DNA of 12,966 nucleotides from DATGKR01 sp035294565 (GTDB taxonomy: Bacteria > Actinomycetota > Acidimicrobiia > Acidimicrobiales > Palsa-688): NCBI GenBank assembly GCA_035294565.1, contig DATGKR010000198.1:1-12966 (forward strand), read 5' to 3'. Shown here piece after piece: positions 1-6,040 of this stretch. Both the position numbers and the translations under genes were made by a program. The notes below the pieces were generated by a model, which was not told where the DNA came from, made no database searches, and was given only the letters and a program-made list of their open reading frames with translations. Each line of letters starts with the position of its first letter. Position 1 is the first letter of the stretch.

Positions 1-366
1 GCCCGGCGTCACACCCCACGCCGAGCTGGCCCCGGCGACGACCGCCAGGCCCCGGCCGGTCATTGCCCCCGGCACCCGGGGCATCTGTATGGGGAGGCTG
101 TGGCCGGCATCCTCCACCTCCAGGCGCAAACCATCTCCCGATCTGGCGAGGCGCACCACCACCGGGGGACGGCCGTGGAGCAGAGCGTTGGTGACGAGCT
201 CGGTCGCCACCAGCTCGGCGCCCGTTACCAGCTCTGGGGGCTCTCCCTCCAGGGAGGTCCTGACGAAGCGCCGGGCGCGCCGGACGGCGTCCGGATCCCG
301 CCCAACCGTGACCTCGGCCGCCGTCCGCCCCGAGTGGCCCGGAAGCCGAGCCGCGCCGCCAGCCAT
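1..366 (-). CDS. RsbW-like ATP-binding protein (HATPase_c), 3' part outside window
   Basis: This is the first 122 codons of a small histidine-kinase-like ATPase of the anti-sigma-factor/RsbW type; the C-terminus lies beyond the left edge. The N-box is ELVATELVTNALLHG (about residues 51-65, with Glu56 and Asn60), the G1 motif is EVEDAG (83-88, Asp86 and Gly88), and the G2 motif is GRGLAVV (104-110). Proteins of this family are usually about 130-150 residues, so only a short tail is missing. Known members bind or phosphorylate anti-sigma-factor antagonists, often with SpoIIE-type phosphatases; the partner here is unknown. I chose the ATG at 364-366 because an AGGGGG-type ribosome-binding site sits just upstream and the next upstream ATG (399-401) is closed by a stop after six codons. 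The gene follows nrdJ on the same strand, separated by 120 bases and a stem-loop, so it may have its own promoter. The family call is firm and the physiological role is not known. Confidence 0.85.
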   Translation of the reverse strand, partial: MAGGAARLPGHSGRTAAEVTVGRDPDAVRRARRFVRTSLEGEPPELVTGAELVATELVTNALLHGRPPVVVRLARSGDGLRLEVEDAGHSLPIQMPRVPGAMTGRGLAVVAGASSAWGVTPG

Positions 367-408
367 CCCCCTGCCGCCGGTCAGGTCCGTCCGCTCGTCA
401 TGTCCTCC

Positions 409-414
409 AGCCTA
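409..414 (-). promoter_or_regulatory. possible -10 element (TAGGCT) for the ATP-binding protein gene
   Basis: On the minus strand TAGGCT lies seven bases before an ATG at 399-401 and overlaps the start of a GGAGGA sequence. That ATG opens only a six-codon frame (MTSGRT, 381-401), which ends 14 bases before the real gene start. A TANNNT hexamer at this distance from a start is typical of actinobacterial promoters making very short or no leaders. No convincing -35 is visible, so this is tentative. Confidence 0.25.
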
Positions 415-437
415 CCGAGCGGCCCCGTCCGCACTCC

Positions 438-474
438 GGGAGAGCCGGAGCCCGCTGGGACCCCGGCTCTTCCC
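438..474 (-). terminator. stem-loop after nrdJ, possible terminator
   Basis: An inverted repeat pairs GGGAGAGCCGG (438-448) with CCGGCTCTTCCC (463-474): eight perfect pairs, one bulged base and three more G-C pairs around a 14-base loop. It begins 12 bases after the nrdJ stop codon, where a terminator is expected. There is no U-run after the stem on the minus strand, so it is not a classical intrinsic terminator. It could still end transcription, as U-less hairpins are proposed to do in high-GC actinobacteria, or protect the 3' end. Confidence 0.45.
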
Positions 475-486
475 TGCCCCGAGCCT

Positions 487-3291
487 TTAGGAGCAGCCGC
501 TGGTAGTGCCGCAGGACGGGCAGGCATGGCAGCTCCCGGCCCGCTGCATCTGCACCCCGCACTGGAAACAGTAGGGGGCGTCCGACTCGGCGGGCGCCGG
601 TCCTGCCAACGACCGTGCCTGCGGCTCGTCGAAACCGCCCAGATCGCCCGCGTCGAGATGGGTGTTGGGGGTCACGGCCTCCTCCACTCCCGGCAGGGTC
701 GGCTGCATGCGCTCCTGGGTCGTCAAGACGCCGAGGTCCACCCGCTCCTCGTAGGGCAGGTAATCGACGGCGAGGCGGCGGAAGATGTAGTCGACCAGCG
801 AGGCGGCGATGCGCAGGTCGGGGTCGTCGGTCATGCCCGCCGGCTCGAAACGCATGTTGGTGTACTTGCGGACGAAGGTCGCCAAGGGCACGCCGTGCTG
901 CAGGCCGAGGCTCACCGCTATGGCGAAAGCGTCCATGATGCCGGCGAGCGTGGAGCCCTGCTTGGACACCTTCATGAACACCTCGCCGGGGCGGCCGTCC
1001 TCGTACTCGCCGACGGTCACGTAGCCCTCGCAGTCCGCCACCCGGAAGGCGAAGGTGCTCGAGTTCCTTTTGCGCGGCAGGCGCTCGCGAATCGGCTGCT
1101 TGACCACCACCGTCTGGCGGGCGAGGGCCCTCTCCAGCTCGGCGACCTTCAACGCCAGTTCGGCGTCGTGGGCCTCCGCCGGCGGGGTGGCAGGGTCGCT
1201 CACCGCCTTCTTGGCGGTGGCCAGCGGCTGGGCCACCTTGCAGTTGTCGCGGTAGATGGCGACCGCCTTGAGGCCGAGCCGCCACGACTCGAGGTACAGC
1301 TGCTCCACCTCTTCGACGGTGGTCTCCTCCGGGACGTTCACCGTCTTGGAGATCGACCCCGACAGGAACGGCTGGGCGGCGGCCATCATCCCGAGGTGGC
1401 CGCGGTAGTGGATCGGGTTGTCCCCCATCGAGCAGGCGAAGACGGCCAGGTGGTCACCGGCGAGATGCGGCGCACCGACGATCGACTTGTGCTCGTCGAC
1501 GTAGGCGACGATGTCGGCCACCTGCTCGTCGGAGTAGCCGAGCCGGCGCAACGCCCTCGGCACAGTCTGGTTGACGATCGACATGGTGCCGCCGCCGACC
1601 AGTTTCTTGGTCTTCACCAGGCCCAGATCCGGCTCGATGCCAGTCGTGTCGCAGTCCATCAGCAAGCCGATGGTCCCCGTGGGCGCGAGGACGCTCGCCT
1701 GGGAGTTGCGCACTCCGTGGCGCTCGGCGACGTCCACGGCGGTGTCCCACGCCTCCTGCGCCGCCGACAGCAGCTCCGGGGGCACCAGCTCCTCGTCGAT
1801 CCGCGCTGCAGCGTCGCGGTGCATGCGTAGCACGTCGAGCATGGCGTGACGGTTCTCTGCGAAGCCGGCGAAGGGCCCCATACGGGCGGCCGTGCGGGCC
1901 GACGTGGCATAGGCGTGCCCGGTGAGAAGTGCCGTGACCGCCCCCGCCCACGCCCGCCCGGCGTCGGAGTCGTAGGGGAGGCCGAGAGCCATCAGCATCG
2001 CCCCCAAGTTGGCGTAGCCGATGCCCAGCTGGCGGAAGCGCCGGGACGTCTCGGCGATCTTCTCGGTCGGGTAGTCGGCGTTGCCGACGAGGATCTCCTG
2101 GGCCGTGAACACCACTTCGGTGGCCGCCTTGAACCCCTCCACGTCGAAGTTCCCCTCCTCGTCGAGGAAGGTCAACAGGTTGAGGCTCGCCAGGTTGCAC
2201 GCCGAGTTGTCCAGGTGCACGTACTCCGAGCAGGGATTGCTGGCAGTGATCCTGCCGGTGTTGGGAGCAGTGTGCCAGCGGTTGATCGTCGTGTCGAACT
2301 GCAGACCCGGGTCGGCGCACTCCCAGGCCGCCTTGGCGATCTGGCGGAACAGGTCCCTCGCCTTGACCGTCTGCAGCACCTCTCCGGTGGTGACGGCCCG
2401 CAGGTGCCAGTCGGCGTCGTCGAGCACCGCCTGCATGAACTCGTCGGTCACCCGCACCGAGTTGTTGGCGTTCTGGTACTGGACCGAGTAGCTGTCCTTG
2501 CCGTCGAGGTCCATGTCGAAGCCGGCGTCGCGCAGAGCGCGCGCCTTGCGCTCCTCGATGGCTTTGCACCAGATGAAGTCCTCGATGTCGGGATGGTTGA
2601 TGTCGAGGACGACCATCTTCGCCGCCCGCCTCGTCTTGCCCCCCGACTTGATGGTGCCAGCCGAGGCATCCGCGCCCCTCATGAAGCTGACCGGTCCTGA
2701 CGCCGTCCCCCCGCCGCGCAGGCCCTCCTTGGACGAGCGTATCCGCGAGAGGTTCACGCCCGCCCCGGACCCGCCCTTGAAGATGATCCCCTCCTCCGTG
2801 TACCAGTTGAGGATCGAGTCCATCGAGTCCTCAACGGCGAGGATGAAGCAGGCTGACGCCTGCTGGGGCACGCCCTTGACGCCGATGTTGAACCAGACCG
2901 GCGAGTTGAAGGCCGCCTTCTGGTGGATGATCAGGTACTTGAGCTCGTCGCAGAAGGCGGCCGCCTCCTCGTCGTCGACGAAGTAACCGCCCCGCCGGCC
3001 CCATCCGGTGATCGTTTCGACGACCCGGTCTGTCACCTGGCGGAGCGACCATTCCCGGTCGGGCTGGCCGAGCGTGCCCCGGAAGTACTTCTGGGCGAGG
3101 ATGTTCGTGGCATTGAGGCTCCACGTCGCTGGGACCTCCACGCCGGGCTGCTCGAAGGCGACGGCACCCGTCGCGTAGTGGACTATGCGCGCGTCGCGCC
3201 GCTCCCAGCGCACCGTGTCGTAGGGGTTCTCGCCGGCACGGGTGAAGTGGCGACGGATGCCGATACCCATCTGCTCTGGGGCTATGGCCAT
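487..3291 (-). CDS. nrdJ: adenosylcobalamin-dependent (class II) ribonucleoside-diphosphate reductase
   Basis: This 934-residue enzyme reduces ribonucleotides to deoxyribonucleotides using a B12-derived radical, without oxygen and without a small subunit. Visible marks are SPVWFNIGV (130-138), Cys148 in SACF as the first redox cysteine, the nucleotide loop FKGGSGAGVNLSRIRS (171-186), the active-site loop NPCSE (Asn352, Cys354, Glu356), Cys365 as the second redox cysteine, and LAPTGTIGLL (535-544). The C-terminus is a cysteine-rich zinc-ribbon-like tail (Cys908, 911, 921, 924, 927, 933), as in long actinobacterial NrdJ proteins. A low-complexity linker (about 690-740) precedes the TSCPD-like C-terminal domain. 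I chose the ATG at 3289-3291 because AGGAGG lies seven bases upstream. The frame stays open to 3375, but that extension has no family-like sequence and covers the leader. Regulation is probably by NrdR: two box-like sites overlap and follow its promoter. No nrdR gene is in the window. All key catalytic residues are present. Confidence 0.97.
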   Translation of the reverse strand: MAIAPEQMGIGIRRHFTRAGENPYDTVRWERRDARIVHYATGAVAFEQPGVEVPATWSLNATNILAQKYFRGTLGQPDREWSLRQVTDRVVETITGWGRRGGYFVDDEEAAAFCDELKYLIIHQKAAFNSPVWFNIGVKGVPQQASACFILAVEDSMDSILNWYTEEGIIFKGGSGAGVNLSRIRSSKEGLRGGGTASGPVSFMRGADASAGTIKSGGKTRRAAKMVVLDINHPDIEDFIWCKAIEERKARALRDAGFDMDLDGKDSYSVQYQNANNSVRVTDEFMQAVLDDADWHLRAVTTGEVLQTVKARDLFRQIAKAAWECADPGLQFDTTINRWHTAPNTGRITASNPCSEYVHLDNSACNLASLNLLTFLDEEGNFDVEGFKAATEVVFTAQEILVGNADYPTEKIAETSRRFRQLGIGYANLGAMLMALGLPYDSDAGRAWAGAVTALLTGHAYATSARTAARMGPFAGFAENRHAMLDVLRMHRDAAARIDEELVPPELLSAAQEAWDTAVDVAERHGVRNSQASVLAPTGTIGLLMDCDTTGIEPDLGLVKTKKLVGGGTMSIVNQTVPRALRRLGYSDEQVADIVAYVDEHKSIVGAPHLAGDHLAVFACSMGDNPIHYRGHLGMMAAAQPFLSGSISKTVNVPEETTVEEVEQLYLESWRLGLKAVAIYRDNCKVAQPLATAKKAVSDPATPPAEAHDAELALKVAELERALARQTVVVKQPIRERLPRKRNSSTFAFRVADCEGYVTVGEYEDGRPGEVFMKVSKQGSTLAGIMDAFAIAVSLGLQHGVPLATFVRKYTNMRFEPAGMTDDPDLRIAASLVDYIFRRLAVDYLPYEERVDLGVLTTQERMQPTLPGVEEAVTPNTHLDAGDLGGFDEPQARSLAGPAPAESDAPYCFQCGVQMQRAGSCHACPSCGTTSGCS

Positions 3292-3319
3292 GCCGGGACC
3301 TCCTGGTCTTGTGCTCTTC

Positions 3320-3361
3320 GGCCTTGCGGCCTGGTCTGCTGTCGGAAGGGGCCGCAGCCCC
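3320..3361 (-). other. two small hairpins in the nrdJ 5' leader
   Basis: The nrdJ leader can form two tight hairpins. GGCC-GCAA-GGCC (3320-3331) has a GNRA tetraloop, and GGGGC-TGCG-GCCCC (3348-3361) has five G-C pairs. The first ends about 17 bases before the AGGAGG ribosome-binding site. They may stabilise the leader or tune initiation. They do not resemble a cobalamin riboswitch: no B12 box is seen and the leader, about 128 bases, is too short. Confidence 0.4.
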
Positions 3362-3366
3362 GGGAA

Positions 3367-3382
3367 ACACAACAAGTTGTGG
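3367..3382. promoter_or_regulatory. NrdR-like box 1 (downstream of predicted nrdJ start)
   Basis: ACACAACAAGTTGTGG contains the perfect inverted repeat CACAAC-AA-GTTGTG. Compared with the general NrdR box ACACWATATATWGTGT, as I recall it, 12 of 16 positions agree. It lies about 37-52 bases downstream of the predicted nrdJ transcription start and exactly 41 bases (about four helical turns) from a second copy of CACAACA. NrdR is known to bind paired boxes on the same helical face in front of ribonucleotide reductase genes. The assignment is by pattern and context only. Confidence 0.5.
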
Positions 3383-3407
3383 TCCTACGCCCCCTGGCCG
3401 GTTCCGA

Positions 3408-3423
3408 CCACAACATGAGGATC
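3408..3423. promoter_or_regulatory. NrdR-like box 2 (over predicted nrdJ transcription start)
   Basis: CCACAACATGAGGATC repeats the CACAACA half of box 1 at a 41-base offset; the other half is degenerate. It covers the predicted transcription start (about 3419) of the nrdJ promoter at 3426-3455, where a bound repressor would block initiation. With box 1 it forms the paired arrangement expected for NrdR. Confidence is lower than for box 1 because only one half-site is good. Confidence 0.4.
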
Positions 3424-3425
3424 AA

Positions 3426-3455
3426 ATTACAACACCGTAGTTTCAGAGATGTCAA
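3426..3455 (-). promoter_or_regulatory. nrdJ promoter, sigma-70 type (-35 TTGACA, -10 TGTAAT)
   Basis: On the minus strand a perfect TTGACA (3450-3455) is followed after 18 bases by TGTAAT (3426-3431), five of six matches to TATAAT. This is an unusually good promoter in a region of such high GC content. The predicted start is near 3419, giving a leader of about 128 bases before the nrdJ ATG. Both NrdR-like boxes lie at or just after this start. Confidence 0.7.
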
Positions 3456-3547
3456 CCACAGACGTCCCGGAAAACGGCTGGTCACAGGGCGCTCGCGAAG
3501 GTTTGCACCCCGCAGGCCCGGCCTCGGTCCAACCTAAGGAGCGCTCG

Positions 3548-3611
3548 TTGTGGACCGCCAGGGGTCGATGCTGTGGGAACCACTGGGGAAAAAGGGTGAG
3601 CTTGTCCACAA
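3548..3611. promoter_or_regulatory. inverted pair of DnaA-box-like sequences
   Basis: TTGTCCACA at 3602-3610 (plus) matches the actinobacterial DnaA-box form TTGTCCACA exactly. An inverted copy of its core, TTGTGGAC (3548-3555), faces GTCCACAA (3604-3611) as a perfect 8-base inverted repeat with 48 bases between the arms. A weaker TGTGGGAAC lies at 3572-3580. The cluster is about 100-160 bases upstream of the nrdJ promoter. DnaA is known to regulate nrdAB in Escherichia coli, so a role in nrdJ control is possible; this is inference. Confidence 0.4.
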
Positions 3612-3685
3612 ATCGTCCTCCTGCAGAAAAAATTCCCGCGGATGACTGTTAGAAGCCTGCGGCCGCGGGTATGGTTCTCAACACA

Positions 3686-3709
3686 CCGCCGAAGCTGCCC
3701 CCTCGGCGG
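3686..3709 (+). other. stem-loop upstream of glpK
   Basis: CCGCCGA (3686-3692) pairs perfectly with TCGGCGG (3703-3709) around a 10-base loop. It is the first of two neighbouring G-C stems before glpK. No U-run follows on either strand. Confidence 0.4.
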
Positions 3710-3719
3710 TCGTAACCCT

Positions 3720-3764
3720 GGCGCCGGCCCCCCAGTCCCCGCCCCTTCGACGGGGGGCCGCGCC
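3720..3764 (+). other. long G-C stem-loop upstream of glpK
   Basis: GGCGCCGGCCCCCC (3720-3733) pairs with GGGGGGCCGCGCC (3752-3764): 13 base pairs with one bulged base and an 18-base loop. It lies 73 bases before the glpK start. It would be a leader structure if transcription starts upstream of it, and an upstream DNA feature if the promoter is at 3822-3827. No T-run follows, so a simple terminator is unlikely. Confidence 0.45.
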
Positions 3765-3821
3765 GGGGATCCTCCGACAGGCGGAACACTCCCGAGAGAC
3801 GCTGACCCTCCCCGGAGACGC

Positions 3822-3827
3822 TAGGGT
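3822..3827 (+). promoter_or_regulatory. possible glpK -10 element (TAGGGT)
   Basis: TAGGGT is a common actinobacterial -10 sequence. It ends ten bases before the glpK ATG, so transcription from it would give a leader of at most a few bases. This fits the absence of a Shine-Dalgarno sequence before glpK. No clear -35 is visible. Two copies of GAGACGCT (3796-3803 and 3815-3822) flank this area and might be a regulator site. Confidence 0.35.
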
Positions 3828-3837
3828 CGCCGGTCCA

Positions 3838-5304
3838 ATGGGTGTAGTACTGGCCGTCGACGCCGGCACCACTGGCGTCCGATCCATGGCGGTGACCGAA
3901 GACGGCCGCGTCGTGGCCAGCCGCTACCGCGAGTTGACGCAGCACTTCCCCCGCCCCGGCTGGGTCGAGCACGACGCCGAGGAGATCTGGGGCGCCGTGG
4001 CGACCACCCTGGCGGAGCTGGTCGCCGGCCTCGACGAGGCGGTGGCAGCCGTGGGCGTGACCAACCAGCGGGAGACGACCGTCGTCTGGGACCGGCGCAC
4101 GGATCGCCCGCTCCATCGGGCGATCGTCTGGCAGGACCGTCGCACAGCCGCTCTTTGCGAGGAGATGTCCGGCCACACCCAGCTGGTGCGCCGACGCACC
4201 GGCCTGGTGGTCGACCCGTACTTCTCGGCCACCAAGCTCAACTGGCTGTTCGGTCCGGGTGGGGTTCAGGCGGGCCCGGACGCGGCATTCGGCACGGTCG
4301 ACAGCTGGATCCTCTGGCGGCTCACCGGGGGCCGGGTGCACGCGACCGACGTGACCAACGCGTCCCGGACGCTCCTGTTCGACATCACCCGGCTGCGCTG
4401 GGACGACGAGCTCTGCGCCCTCTTCGGTGTGCCGACGTCTGCGCTCCCCGAGGTCGTGCCGAGCAGCCGGCGCGTCGGGGTGACCTCCGCCGAGGCCGTG
4501 GCCGGTCTCCCTGCAGGCATCCCCGTGTCCGGCGTCGCCGGGGACCAGCAGGCGGCCCTCTTCGGGCAGGCGTGCTTTGCGACGGGCATGACCAAGTGCA
4601 CCTTCGGCACGGGCAGCTTCGTGCTGATGAACGTGGGCTCCCCGGCGCCGGAGCCGCCCGGAGGTCTGCTGGCCACCGTCGCCTGGTCGCTGGGTGAAGT
4701 GACCCCCGCCTCCACCGTCTACGCCCTGGAGGGATCCGTCTTCGTCACGGGCGCAGCGATCCAGTGGCTCCGCGACGGTCTCGGCCTGATCGCCGAAGCG
4801 GCCGAGGCGGGGCCGTTGGCGGAGTCGGTGCCCGACTCGGGCGGGGTGGTGTTCGTTCCGGCCTTCACCGGGATGGGCAGCCCGTGGTGGGACCCCCACG
4901 CGAGGGGGGCGTTCTTCGGCCTCACCCGCGGGACCAGCCCCGCCCACCTGGCCCGCGCTGCCGTGGAGGCCATGGCCTGGCAGGTGACCGACGTCGTGGA
5001 GGCGATGAGCGCCTCGTCGGGACGCGCCCCGGCGGAGCTGCGCGTCGACGGGGGAGCTTCGGTCATGGACCTCCTGCTACAGCTCCAGGCGGACGCCCTC
5101 GGCGTTGCCGTGCGGCGGGCTGCGGTGGCCGAGACGACGGCCCTTGGTGCCGCCTTCCTCGCCGGTCTCGCCGAGGGAATCTGGGCGTCCACCGACGAGA
5201 TCGCCGCGGCGTGGCGCGCCGAGGCGCTGGTGGAGCCGGCCGGGCCCCCCGGCGGACGGGAAGCCTGGAGCCGAGCCGTTCAGCGGGCCCGCAGCTGGCG
5301 TTGA
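3838..5304 (+). CDS. glpK: glycerol kinase (FGGY family)
   Basis: This 488-residue protein phosphorylates glycerol to sn-glycerol-3-phosphate with ATP. The N-terminal FGGY half has DAGTTGVRS (8-16), NQRETTVVWD (76-85, with Arg78 and Glu79 in the glycerol site), IVWQDRR (96-102) and DPYFSATK (126-133, Tyr128). The second half has GVAGDQQAALFGQ (232-244, Asp236 as catalytic base with Gln237), KCTFGTGSF (253-261), FTGMGSPWWDPHARGAFFGL and RVDGGAS near residue 405. Length is close to the usual 495-505. The set of glycerol-contacting residues separates it from xylulokinase and gluconokinase. The ATG at 3838 lacks a Shine-Dalgarno sequence, but the DAGTT strand begins at residue 8, so no longer start is needed. 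No glpF or glpD is adjacent. Its 3' end overlaps the convergent ACT-domain gene by 25 bases. Confidence 0.96.
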   Translation: MGVVLAVDAGTTGVRSMAVTEDGRVVASRYRELTQHFPRPGWVEHDAEEIWGAVATTLAELVAGLDEAVAAVGVTNQRETTVVWDRRTDRPLHRAIVWQDRRTAALCEEMSGHTQLVRRRTGLVVDPYFSATKLNWLFGPGGVQAGPDAAFGTVDSWILWRLTGGRVHATDVTNASRTLLFDITRLRWDDELCALFGVPTSALPEVVPSSRRVGVTSAEAVAGLPAGIPVSGVAGDQQAALFGQACFATGMTKCTFGTGSFVLMNVGSPAPEPPGGLLATVAWSLGEVTPASTVYALEGSVFVTGAAIQWLRDGLGLIAEAAEAGPLAESVPDSGGVVFVPAFTGMGSPWWDPHARGAFFGLTRGTSPAHLARAAVEAMAWQVTDVVEAMSASSGRAPAELRVDGGASVMDLLLQLQADALGVAVRRAAVAETTALGAAFLAGLAEGIWASTDEIAAAWRAEALVEPAGPPGGREAWSRAVQRARSWR

Positions 5305-5981
5305 GGCTGGGCGCCGGAGGGGTGGGCATCACGCCCCGAATGGCAGGCGAGCTCGGCCCACCTGGCGTCGGCGATGCGCGCGAGGGCCGTCAACTGCCGA
5401 CGCTCCTTGGCGCGAAACGGTCGGCCCCTGCGGCCGAGCACAGCCACCAGGCCAGCCGCGTCGAGGTCGGCCCACGCCACGTCTTCGGGTCCCGCTGGCG
5501 CATCACCGGGCACGCTCGAAGCACGGCTGCCGGCGAGGAAGGCCCTCAACCACACGCCTGGGGGCACCGGCCCCTCCGACCGGGCCACCTCGCCCGTCTC
5601 GGGGTCTACGACGCCCGCCCACTCGCAATCGAAGTCGCGTACGGCAAGCTCGGCGAGACCCGACAGGACCAGCTCCACGGAGCGCGAGCCCACCAGGGCG
5701 GCGGCCGTCTCGAGGGCGTCCAGTCGCGGGTCCACCGAGGACAAGCCAGCCGGGCGGATGTCCTCCACCTCGACGCCGTCGACCTCGGAGACTTCGGAGA
5801 CCAAGAGGTCGACCAGCGCGGCGGAGGGCAACTCGACGACCAGTTCGTCGATCGCCATGCCCCCTCCCCTCTCCAGGATGTCGATGCCGACCAGGTCGCC
5901 TCGCACCGCGCCGATCCTGCTGGCGACGGCGCCGAGCGCCCCGGGCCGGTCCGGCAGCCAGACCCTCAACGTGTAGAGCAC
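5280..5981 (-). CDS. ACT-domain protein with divergent GAF-like C-terminal half
   Basis: This is a 233-residue protein. Residues 1-75 form an ACT domain: YTLRVWLPDRPGALGAVA opens it, with the usual RPG turn (12-14) before the first helix, and a second strand lies around IDELVVELP. ACT domains bind amino acids or other small ligands and regulate enzymes or transcription. Residues about 85-212 carry no catalytic motif that I can name; the end (RPFRAKERRQLTALARIADARW) looks like the last helix of a GAF-type sensor domain. The frame stays open well upstream, inside plsC, but ACT homology starts at once after the GTG at 5979-5981, so I chose that start. There is no good Shine-Dalgarno sequence; TACGGT lies nine bases upstream and could be a -10. 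It is the last gene of the directon and overlaps glpK tail to tail. The ligand and target are unknown. Confidence 0.75.
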   Translation of the reverse strand: MLYTLRVWLPDRPGALGAVASRIGAVRGDLVGIDILERGGGMAIDELVVELPSAALVDLLVSEVSEVDGVEVEDIRPAGLSSVDPRLDALETAAALVGSRSVELVLSGLAELAVRDFDCEWAGVVDPETGEVARSEGPVPPGVWLRAFLAGSRASSVPGDAPAGPEDVAWADLDAAGLVAVLGRRGRPFRAKERRQLTALARIADARWAELACHSGRDAHPSGAQPQRQLRAR

Positions 5982-5993
5982 CGCCGGCAGACC

Positions 5994-6022
5994 GTAACAG
6001 CCGCCCGTGAACGGGCGGTTAC
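5994..6022 (-). terminator. hairpin between plsC and the ACT-domain gene
   Basis: CCGCCCG (6001-6007) and CGGGCGG (6012-6018) make seven perfect pairs with a four-base loop. The stem extends through a three-base bulge to GTAAC (5994-5998) pairing with GTTAC (6018-6022). It lies 19 bases after the plsC stop and just before the ACT-gene GTG. No U-run follows on the minus strand. It could terminate or attenuate transcription at the end of the plsC operon, or protect its 3' end. Confidence 0.45.
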
Positions 6023-6040
6023 GAGGCGCCGACCCCCGTG

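Larger units (their letters stand above)
3456..3837. other. rest of the nrdJ-glpK divergent intergenic region
   Basis: Beyond the nrdJ promoter these 382 bases hold no convincing gene. They contain the DnaA-box-like pair (3548-3611), a short A-rich run (about 3625-3633), two G-C hairpins (3686-3709 and 3720-3764) and a possible glpK -10 (3822-3827). Short open frames on both strands show weak codon bias and no recognisable protein. One (3550-3645) has a good ribosome-binding site and is treated as a finding. Confidence 0.6.

Noticed and set aside
100..1830. Long plus-strand open frames opposite nrdJ
   Set aside because: They are mirror images of the biased codon use of nrdJ; their composition (Arg, Gly, His, Val rich) and lack of motifs mark them as shadows.
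3292..3375. 28-codon N-terminal extension of nrdJ to a start at 3375
   Set aside because: It contains no family-like sequence, covers the leader hairpins and the NrdR-like box, and the ATG at 3289-3291 has a well-placed AGGAGG.
3292..3420. Cobalamin riboswitch in the nrdJ leader
   Set aside because: No B12-box sequence is seen, and the leader between the predicted start and the ATG is too short for the conserved fold.
3548..3640. Chromosomal replication origin
   Set aside because: Only one exact and one or two weak DnaA-box-like sites are present, with no dnaA, dnaN or gyrB and no extended AT-rich region.
3427..3652. Protein-coding genes in the nrdJ-glpK gap (60- and 67-codon frames)
   Set aside because: They overlap the nrdJ promoter, have weak codon bias and no recognisable sequence.
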